This document shows, piece after piece, positions 45,001-64,000 of a stretch of DNA of 64,000 nt (position 1 is the stretch's first letter; every line of letters starts with the position of its first letter). The notes under the pieces are model-generated. The model ran no database searches, was not told the DNA's origin, and saw only the letters and a program-made list of their open reading frames with translations. Origin of the DNA: Paralvinella palmiformis (Eukaryota; Annelida; Polychaeta; Terebellida; Alvinellidae); the NCBI GenBank assembly GCA_025642065.1, contig JAODUP010000406.1, positions 220,001 through 284,000 on the forward strand, read 5' to 3'. Made by a program: the position numbers and the translations under genes.

Positions 45001-48000
45001 ATTATGAAACATCTACTCGTAGCTGTTATATAGCTTGTCCACCTGCATCGCCGAGACTCTGGTATACTGAAGGTGAAAACAATCTCCAAAAAAAGAAAGC
45101 TCGTTGTTTGTAACTATTACTCGGCTTGTTTGTAGGTCACCAGGCTGGTTGTTGCCACACTTAGGAGGACCAAAACCATGTTGCAGTCTTTTTGGTTATC
45201 TGATGGGGTATGGAATTCTGAAAGCGGGGCTTATGCCCCAATCAGTCAAGTGTTTTGCCTGTGACCTGCGTGAACTGGCAGACGACTGCGTCAACATCCC
45301 AAAAGTTTGCACAACAGGACCCTGAAGGCTGAGTATTTCGTTTATCAAGTCAAGGCATTCAGATGGCTCTGGGGACCATTTAGCCTGTGCTGCTTGAAGC
45401 TGTTCTACAGTTAAATCATGGCACTTGCGCTTCTTGTTAACGTCCGAGCTTCTCAGTGCCAATAAGAGAAGGCTAGAGCATTGACAAGTGGAACATTGCT
45501 ACTGGCGTTAGAGCAAGATAGCATCTGGTATGATCCACTGTCCTTGGTAGCCATGGCGACATCAACTGCCATCATGGCTAGATAGCGGGGCGTGCAGTCA
45601 TAGCTTTCATAGTCATTTTGCCCAGACGGGAGTAGCCAATGACAAGGCTAGATAGAATGGAGCTGTAGTAAAACACGTTGACGAGCATTTTCCAATAGGA
45701 AATTGGGGAAGAGATGGCTACTATTCCATACAGAATGGTTTGTGCTGTGTCTTTAATTGATTTACAGAATGTGTATGTGGGAATTATTAATGGGTGGCTC
45801 GGTTTTGCGGTTCTTCACCCGGCATTTGCATGTGGCGGGCCGAGGTATTTTGTGGTACATGGTTCCACCACCTACAGTGGAACAACACCACACTGGCTAA
45901 CCCAAGACCATGTTGTAGAAAGGCTTAGTTACCGATTGTAAATGGGTCCTCAAAGAGCATTGGGATCCCCTTCATCCTGTCGGTGGGCCGGCACATTCAG
46001 GTTGATTTTCCACAGACTGTCACTTTTGTCTCTGCTGATCTTGCAAAGCTAAAGAACTTGGTCATACGGGATTGCAAGGCCACCTGCATACTGGCTGCAG
46101 ATTGTGTGAGCAAGATATGGCTGCATGACCATGTCGTATTCCAGGCTAATGCTATCAATGGTGTACAACACATGTGGATCATCCGTTGCAGGATCATACA
46201 ACTGCAGCCACTGAAGGTGAGCTCATATTCGAGCCAGTCGTCCATTGCATTCTGGTAGAATGGCAGGTGCCTCCATTTAGCAGCTCGAGGTCCAGTGGGA
46301 TGTGAAAGCATTTGCCACAGGTAGACCAGATGGCGACAGAGCTCCGTTGCCATCAACGTGGCGTTCTTGTTGCATGTGGTGTCGATGCTCTGGTAGTAGA
46401 TATTTTCATGTTCCCCAGCAGTTTTCCAGAGGTTGCTGTCATCAGTGAACAGTACCTCATTCCCACTCATTTTAATGATAGTCTTATCACAGCCTGGATG
46501 ATATTTTGACCATAGTCCTGTTGGCATCAGGGCAAAGGTTAAACTTATCGTGCATGCCAAGTGCGCCATCCCCATGACTATCAATACCATGTCATGGGCG
46601 GCAAGGTTGGGGAACCGGACCAAGAGTTGCTGGTTCCAGTCAACTGTGCTGAGGTTGTTTGTGATGACCAGATTATTGCACTCCTTTGATCCCAAGGGGA
46701 TCCAGCAGTCTGATGTATGGGTTGGGTCTACTTCCATAGTTACACTAAGTCATTGTCAACAAGAATATGGTGTGATTATATAAGTTTGCAAATGTATTCC
46801 TTCAATATGTGAACGTTGCGATAAGACTTTGATTTAGGGAATCCCGCATTTGACCCGTATGCGGGGAGCAGGGACGTTGTCTACACAGACTACGTCAATA
46901 GCAACAGGTGCCTCGCTACAACAGGAGCTCCTGGAGTAAGCCGTTTATGACTATTATTATGCAATGATTGCAAGTCACCCTGGTGGCATGAAAGCCATCG
47001 TAGAAGAACACTTTCAATGAGCACTTTCTTCGCAGGAGGTCACAGCTGGGGGCACAGCTACTGATATTGGCTCCGCCAATGATATCGGTGAGCTGCAAAA
47101 CTTTGGAAAAACTGCTTCAAACACAATCCACAAAATGGAGACTACAATGCACCGCCAAACCATTATGCTTCCTCCTCCATGTATCACAGGGGCGCCTCCA
47201 TGGTCTAGCGGTAGCGTGCTGGACCACAGATCACCACCACCCGTGTTCGAATCCCGGCATGGGCATATCTGAAGGTTGTTTCGTCTTTCACTTCGTCTCA
47301 TTACCTTTGGAAGTCGCTCGGCCCATTTAGCCTACATTGTGCACAAAAGTGGCCGTAAAACATCAATCATCATCATCCATGTATCACAGTTGCAACAGTC
47401 CAAGCAGGTACATATTCTTCCCCACGCCTCCTTCAGCCTCTGACATTTGCTCGGGTTGGATATAGCTGGAAGCTGGACTCATCTGACCATAGAATCTTTG
47501 GCCAGTGGGTTGTGTCCACTGACGGTGTTCTTTACCCCACAGCTGTCTCGCTCTATTTCGTTACTTCGTTATCAATGGGTTTTTTCTTGCAATACATGAC
47601 TTGAAACAATGTTTCAAAAGTCGCCCAAGAACAGTTCAGGTTGTACACTTGACCCCTGACTGCTCCGACCACTGTCGCTTCAGTTCTGGAGCTGTTTTCT
47701 TCCTGTTGGTTCAGTACGAAGCAGAACTCGGTCGTCTCTTGCTGTACTGCACCTGGGTTGTCCACTTCTAGGTTTTTCTTTCAGGCTACCCAACTGCTGG
47801 AATCTTTTGATGATCATCCTAGCTGTCATGTGCCTACATCCACATCTTGTAGCAATCTGATAATGGCTGCACCCCTCTTCATGGAGCAGCTGCATCGTCA
47901 AATGGGTCGAGTATCGTATGTTCCTCGTTTTTGCCATTTGTATGTATAATACGCATATTCTTTTTATATTATTCCCTTTGTTGATCATTCAATAGAATAG

Positions 48001-48027
48001 AATAGAAATTTATTTCCAACAGTACAG

Positions 48028-48072
<45 letters not shown>

Positions 48073-48177
48073 ATGTGTGCTAAATTTAAATGTAAGACAT
48101 ATGTGGAATGCCAGTGTATCTATGAAGCTGTCTTCCCACTGCCCCATAATAGTGAGGTTCTCAAAAAGGAAAACAAT

Positions 48178-48218
<41 letters not shown>

Positions 48219-48251
48219 CATATATGTACATACATACATACATACATACAT

Positions 48252-48288
<37 letters not shown>

Positions 48289-51200
48289 CATATATATCTT
48301 AAGAGCTTTAACAGGATCTAAGACACAATAAATTACCAAAAAAATACATAAAAACAACAGGGCAGGCAAGAATTAGTGGCAAGATATACTTTTCTTAAGC
48401 CTGACTAGCTTGAGGAAAACAATCTGGACAAAGAGTTGCTGCATGTTACTTGGCTTTGATAAGAACTGAAAATATTTGCCTTCGTAACATTTTTGAACAA
48501 GACATATTCTGAGGCAGTGTATGAAACCATTTGTTACGTATTTTGGGAATGGCATACAGCAGCAATTTATTGGCAAAATGGGTTCTGCACCTGGTTTCAT
48601 ACAAGAGATCTGATTGCCTATTTGCTCGCTAGTTGAGAATGTCATGGTTAAATCTGAACATTTGCTGAAATGAATATGGAAGATATTTTGTGATAAAGTC
48701 AAATACAAATGACAATGATTGAAATATATATTGATCAGTTATTTTCATAATACTTGTAGCTTTGAATAATGGGTCAGTATGACTACTGAATTTTGCATTA
48801 TTGATGGTCCGAATTGCACGTTTCTGAAGTAACGTTGTATGGTGTAGTGTTTTGACATTCAATATGTCATTTATATATCTTACGTAAACAACTCATTAAA
48901 ATTGTTTTCTACAACAATACAGGTCAATTCTGAAATATGTGCATTATTTGGAAGAAACACAAAATCTAACCAGTGTTCAAAAACTTTTTTCCACCACTGT
49001 ATGCTGACAGATGCTAAGCTGCTCGGAACTATGGCCGACCCAGAATTTTTGTGCAACCTAGAATATGAAATAGCCCCCTCATCCACAGCCTGACAGGGAG
49101 GCTCTTTGATCTCAAATAAACCGGATCAGAGAGACAATTAGATATATATTATGTTTTGTATGTTTTGTTGGTCGAGGAGAATCCCCAGGCTGTCGCTTAT
49201 TCAGCACAGCCTCTATGTTGGAGTGGTTAAGAAATCTCCCCCCCCACCACTCACAGGGGAGCAGTATGGAAAGATGGAGCCGAAATACCCTGCCAGAGTG
49301 TTTTACGTCCTCAGGGTTTTTTAACGCCCCCCCTTTATTTTTAATAATTTAGTGGAGACGCCGGCGCCATTTAACGTGGTCATCCACCCATGATGTTGTG
49401 AGCCGAGAAATTAATCTCTGGAAAAGTTTTGACCTCTGACGGGGTTTGAACCTGTGACCGTTGGCACCGAGCATGCCGGGTGCTTAACCGCTAGGCCACC
49501 GAAGCTCACGACTACATTATAACGTAACTTGTTGAAGTTTGGGGTAGAGACCCCTGGCTGTCGCCTATTGGGCACAGCCATTACATTATAATGCTGAATA
49601 AATTTGATTTTATAATAACTGCTTTGTTATGCAAGGCAACATAACACTATCAAATACCCAATCAACTATGTGAAAGATGATGGTGTGTCTAGTCATGCTT
49701 GAATACTACTGACAACGTTATGTAGTAATAACTACATGTATGTATCACTGTGAAGAGATGCTGCTGTGTAATAACACTCATCTACTGCTGCATATTAAAT
49801 ATGCAGAATTGGGTGAGTGGTGTATGATTGTTATTACACCATAGCAGAGGGAAGTATATCCAGTGCCTAATTATAATATGGTAGATACACTTCATATAGA
49901 CTAGATTAATGTGACATTGATGGGGGTTATCAATCTCAGCAGATTAGTTAGTTATCCTTGATATAGTCTCTTGAGGTGCACATACAAATTTATACTTTGT
50001 AAATGTTGAATAGTGTGGCTGGACAAATTGCTTCATCTTGCACGTTTGTTTTGCACTTTACCTCATAGCATTTAACATATTCAAGGAACGTAGACAGCGA
50101 GATTATGTCTGGAAGCACGTTGTTGTTTTTCTTAAACATTATTAAACAGATGGAAACATTAATAAGTTAATACTATCCCTGTACAAATGTACTTGGTGAT
50201 ACCATGGCTTACACATGGTTATGCTTTGCACCTTAAAATAAACACACCTGGAAGTTTCTCCCCAGTTTCTGCCATTTTTCTCCCCATGGCAGGGGAGAAA
50301 TACCTTTCTGCCAGGGGAAAAGCCAACCCTCCATCAGCCAAATACTCCACCCGAGCTAAATACCTCCACCCTGTTTGGTGTTTTGTAATGCTATTGGACC
50401 AGTATGCGTTGGCGCCATATTCTTACAAATTGTTTGGGGCTTCGCAACATGTTTCAAACACTCACCCATGTTGAAGGTGATAATTTGGTGAACCTGCAGC
50501 AGTCAATCGACAAATGCAGTGGAAATCTGCGAGTTGGCCTAGGTCATATGGCTTCTCACAGTTAAAGAGCCTTGTTGAGTCTGGAATAGGTGACATCCTA
50601 TTGATATCTTATCTGGGGTATAGCAGCAGCAGCAAGCCAAAAACCCTTCATCAAGCAGAGCAGAGATGAGGCCCTGTGTCAGTTTCATAAAAATGTTGGT
50701 TGCTGTACCGAAATGTGCTCGTGCTTCTGTGGCAGGGCTACAATGTTCAGGGTCCTTCAATAGGCTGAAGGGTGTGGGCCATCCCATAACCCTATTGTCT
50801 CACAAAAAAAGTGGTGCATTCACCCACTCCCAAGCTGTTGTGGAAATAGGGCTGGACCCGAACCTGTGCTGCGGGGGGATGCGGGACCTAGGCAAGAAAT
50901 TTCCCCAGAACCCCTATCAATATATACTATTCTAATCAAGAGAACATTGTGCAGACTACAAGTGTGAAAGTTTTTAAAGATTGTTAGATAAATACTGGTA
51001 AAAACAATATGTGATGTATGATCATGAGCCATGTACACGATGAAGCTTCACTACAAAATAACAAATGGATCTGCTTTGCTATAAACTAATAAAGTAAATA
51101 AAAGTTTATTAGTACAATCAGGAATAAGATCCTAGGTCTAGTACTCAATTATGTATGTATATTACTATATATAATAACCAATGCCAATGGGATTGATTAT

Positions 51201-51627
51201 CATTTAATATTGATCTATCATTTATATAAATCAGTCAAAACATAGTATGATAGATCTACAGTACATATGATACTAACATACTACATTAGACTAGTACATA
51301 GATCTATCATCTAGTAGCCAAGTAGGGTCTAAACACCGTTTGACATTTCCACAATTAAAACTTGACGATTACCTCTACGTCCGAGTCGCTTTCATAAAAA
51401 TGACCTATCACTATATCATCGAAACAAACGTGTATGCAGTGCATTTCACTGATGCTATTGATTGGCGTAGACGTAGAATTAGAAGCGTGTGCTCGTTTTT
51501 GTTTACATGTCTCGAGGGTAGAAATTATGCTTTCGCTTTTACAGTAGGAGAATAGCCTTCGAACTAATGTGGTTTTACCGACAGCCGGCAAACCACTCAG
51601 GACAACTATTCCTATCTTCGGAGACAT
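42029..51627 (-). CDS. PSTK: L-seryl-tRNA(Sec) kinase, complete, 5 exons
   Basis: Exons in transcription order: 51627-51373, 44889-44541, 43158-42948, 42614-42466 and 42231-42029. All junctions are GT-AG and in phase, giving 1167 nt, 388 aa (human about 348). PSTK phosphorylates Ser-tRNA(Sec) to Sep-tRNA(Sec), the substrate of SEPSECS in selenocysteine synthesis. Exon 1 has the P-loop GLPAVGKT (residues 12-19) and the nucleotide-site CFDD (68-71). Exon 2 ends with the diagnostic [20 protein letters not shown], and the junction with exon 3 restores [15 protein letters not shown]. Exon 3 has the [16 protein letters not shown] block. Exon 4 reads [15 protein letters not shown], then [20 protein letters not shown], and exon 5 is the helical C-terminus. 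The 6.5-kb intron 1 is full of transposon debris. Presence of PSTK implies that the organism makes selenoproteins. The gene is head to head with eRF1. Confidence 0.93.
43310..43380 (-). mobile_element. Divergent LINE tail fragment beside PSTK exon 3
   Basis: TTTAATAAAATACCCTTATG, then GAGCCATTCAGAG, aligns loosely with the tail signature of the LINE at 22950-24022. A similarly decayed plus-oriented version lies near 18205-18250. Confidence 0.5.
43450..43890. repeat. Dispersed repeat, partner of 37480-37770
   Basis: Shares CATTTTCCAGGA, CTGTCTGATCCACCCACTTT and TATTTAAATTTTAACTGACA with the copy at 37480-37770. The short inverted repeat at 43685-43739 is embedded here. The class of element is unknown. 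Confidence 0.6.
43685..43739. repeat. Perfect 22-bp inverted repeat
   Basis: Arms 43685-43706 and 43718-43739 are exact reverse complements (AAAAACATATAATATTTATT... pairing with the opposite arm) with an 11-base loop. It lies in PSTK intron 2 between two copies of a dispersed repeat. Confidence 0.8.
45997..46737 (-). CDS. Unrecognised 246-codon open frame in PSTK intron 1, possibly a retrocopy or mobile-element gene
   Basis: I do not recognise this protein. It starts [16 protein letters not shown] and is unusually rich in Cys, Met, Trp and His. Hydrophobic stretches lie at about residues 48-72 ([19 protein letters not shown]) and 153-172 ([20 protein letters not shown]). Word-like composition with conserved-looking tracts ([36 protein letters not shown]) suggests genuine coding origin. 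Downstream on the same strand, shorter coding-looking pieces follow out of frame or after stops: [19 protein letters not shown] at about 45990-45930, and 45462-45196 with [18 protein letters not shown]. The whole 45000-46740 block may therefore be one decayed intronless gene. It lies on the same strand as PSTK but has no splice signals that would join it. Confidence 0.35.
   Translation of the reverse strand: MEVDPTHTSDCWIPLGSKECNNLVITNNLSTVDWNQQLLVRFPNLAAHDMVLIVMGMAHLACTISLTFALMPTGLWSKYHPGCDKTIIKMSGNEVLFTDDSNLWKTAGEHENIYYQSIDTTCNKNATLMATELCRHLVYLWQMLSHPTGPRAAKWRHLPFYQNAMDDWLEYELTFSGCSCMILQRMIHMCCTPLIALAWNTTWSCSHILLTQSAASMQVALQSRMTKFFSFARSAETKVTVCGKST
47070..47940 (-). pseudogene. Dead Tc1-family transposase gene, interrupted by a SINE
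   Basis: The minus-strand frame starting near Met at 47937 gives a helix-turn-helix region ([20 protein letters not shown], then [13 protein letters not shown]), typical of Tc1 N-termini. Downstream are decayed catalytic-core pieces, [16 protein letters not shown] and [13 protein letters not shown]. Frameshifts and stops are frequent. A SINE at 47190-47375 split the core after the transposon landed in PSTK intron 1. The inverted terminal repeats were not identified. Confidence 0.82.
47190..47375 (+). mobile_element. SINE family A, full length, nested in the Tc1 remnant
   Basis: The tRNA-like head has box A TGGTCTAGCGGTAGCG and box B GTTCGAATCCC. A conserved body follows (TATCTGAAGGTTGTTTCGTC, then GTGCACAAAAGTGGCCGTAA) and a (CAT)n tail. 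A 14-bp target-site duplication TCCATGTATCACAG flanks it at 47176-47189 and 47376-47389. It is the reference copy for the family. Confidence 0.92.
48030..48295. repeat. TA/TG/CATA microsatellite cluster
   Basis: Three TA tracts with CATA and GTGT interruptions lie next to the LINE remnant in PSTK intron 1. Confidence 0.93.
48300..48900 (-). mobile_element. LINE ORF2 C-terminal remnant in PSTK intron 1
   Basis: The minus-strand frame 48862-48629 reads [20 protein letters not shown], then [13 protein letters not shown], a pattern common to the region after the reverse transcriptase in several non-LTR clades. A second frame continues to 48373. It is broken by frameshift and 5'-truncated. Confidence 0.72.
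49163..49510 (-). mobile_element. SINE family B in PSTK intron 1
   Basis: Full-length reverse copy from the tail CAGGCTGTCGCTTATTCAGC to the tRNA-like head GCTAGGCCACCGAAGCTCAC. Confidence 0.85.
49529..49580. repeat. 50-bp dispersed sequence, copy 2
   Basis: Identical over about 50 bp to 27899-27951. It sits 20 bases beyond the head of the SINE family B copy at 49163-49510 and is flanked by ACATTATAA-type words on both sides (ACTACATTATAACG and CATTACATTATAATG), which suggests a target duplication. Confidence 0.7.
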
Positions 51628-63071
<11,444 letters not shown>

Positions 63072-63233
63072 ATAATAATCATTGAACATTACCTGCTGGA
63101 AGCGTGCCTAATTAGCCAAAAAACAAGTTCATTTATTATGTTAATTAGAAGTTTGGTTACGGAATTTTGGAATGCAGGCAAGGGCCACTGAGTGTTGGGA
63201 GGGTTCATCCGTTGATTTTCGTTATTTACCTGC

Positions 63234-63239
63234 AATAAA
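63234..63239 (+). terminator. Candidate ETF1 polyadenylation signal
   Basis: AATAAA lies 163 bases after the eRF1 stop codon in AT-rich DNA. It is the first canonical signal seen downstream, but later signals could be used as well. Confidence 0.5.
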
Positions 63240-64000
63240 TTGCATTAATTACTTACACGAGCACCTTCATATAAGAATTATTATAATTAGTTTGTATTAA
63301 TTATTTTAATTAAATGGTCCATTTTGTTTATGTCAGCATTTTTGTTGTATCTTTTTTTAATACGAACCATCATAATTCTGTAAAATCTTTTGAAAATGTT
63401 TATTGCTTAAAAACGGAAAATGTTCCATAAAAGTATGTTGGTTTTATTTATCGAGCTAAATTTCTACAATTGATCTGTACAAAATTCGCTTGGATAAGTG
63501 TGCGGTAATGTTGAGAACAGACTACTGCTATGCTTGTTCGTATTTACAGTGGTACTTACAATGCAAGTACAATTTATGAGTTTGATGCATTTATTTATGC
63601 CCGGGATGACGATTCCAGGCTCGGATAGTAGATGTACTGGCACCAGACGAACATTGGTGCGTTTGCTTCCACACCACAGTGCTGGGGAGAGTGGCACGAG
63701 ATACGGATGATCTTGCTTGATTAAATTTGTTCCATTCTCTCGTGTTACGAGAGAAGCAGGGGATAAAGGGGCTTAACTACAGTGTCTTGGCTAAACCCTC
63801 CAGGCCCCAGACCTAGAGTTATAGGCCGCCTCGGAACGGGAGTGGGTGTGTTGGTTTTGCTTTAATGATGTATCGGCACAGAAAGGTGGCTTACCATCTG
63901 TCACCTTTTGTCTTCAGTATTGGAGAAAGGTCGTCGTTAAACAGTTAATGACAGAAGAGTGTACCCTTACGAGGTCCTCTCGTACAGGCCGATTTATTTA
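63240..64000. other. ETF1 3' flank
   Basis: AT-rich to about 63590, then a more GC-balanced stretch from GCCCGGGATGACGATTCCAG to the window end. It includes a small CTCTCGTGTTACGAGAG palindrome. It may be a repeat or the edge of another gene; I cannot decide. Confidence 0.3.

Noticed and set aside
47190..47260. Possible tRNA gene
   Set aside because: Has A and B boxes but lacks a foldable acceptor stem and is the head of a SINE with target duplications. The same holds for the other SINE heads.
63930..64000. GAGGTCCTCTCGTAC resembles a large-subunit rRNA loop
   Set aside because: Similarity covers only about a dozen bases and neighbouring rRNA sequence is absent.

Overview
This window is animal nuclear DNA, most likely from a lophotrochozoan and probably a mollusc. 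The evidence is intron-rich metazoan genes with GT-AG splicing, long CA/TA and tetranucleotide microsatellites, and many tRNA-headed SINEs, non-LTR retrotransposon fragments and DNA-transposon remnants. Species cannot be read from the sequence. I recognise five protein genes; exon borders were set by hand from splice motifs and checked for reading-phase continuity.

Layout. (1) 472-11962 (+): a bHLH-PAS transcription factor of the aryl hydrocarbon receptor/spineless class. It has nine exons in the window; its 5' exon(s) lie before base 1. (2) 11963-19484: intergenic, with a LINE tail, a 37-bp minisatellite, SINEs and a SINE dimer. (3) 19485-33126 (+): ribose-5-phosphate isomerase (RPIA), eight exons, complete, 297 aa. 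Its introns carry a LINE with reverse transcriptase remnants, hAT-type MITEs and SINEs. (4) 35578-36942 (-): an intronless gene encoding two complete dCMP deaminase domains fused in tandem. (5) 42029-51627 (-): L-seryl-tRNA(Sec) kinase (PSTK), five exons, 388 aa. Its 6.5-kb first intron holds an unrecognised 246-codon ORF, a dead Tc1 transposon with a SINE nested in it, and LINE debris. (6) 52315-63071 (+): eukaryotic release factor eRF1 (ETF1), eleven exons, 439 aa, complete. (7) 63072-64000: 3' flank.

Biological links. PSTK and ETF1 are head to head with only 687 bp between their start codons. One is needed to decode UGA as selenocysteine and the other reads UGA as stop, so the opposed reactions at one codon may share a bidirectional promoter. 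RPIA (pentose phosphate) and the double dCMP deaminase (dUMP supply) both belong to nucleotide metabolism, but their proximity may be chance.

Most of the rest is repeat-derived. At least four SINE families recur; several copies still have target-site duplications, as do three hAT-like MITEs. Other structured elements are a roughly 350-bp fold-back element at 41397-41748, three minisatellites, and a tandem duplication in RPIA intron 7 that copied the 3' splice site. I found no CRISPR array, rRNA gene, functional tRNA gene or viral gene.
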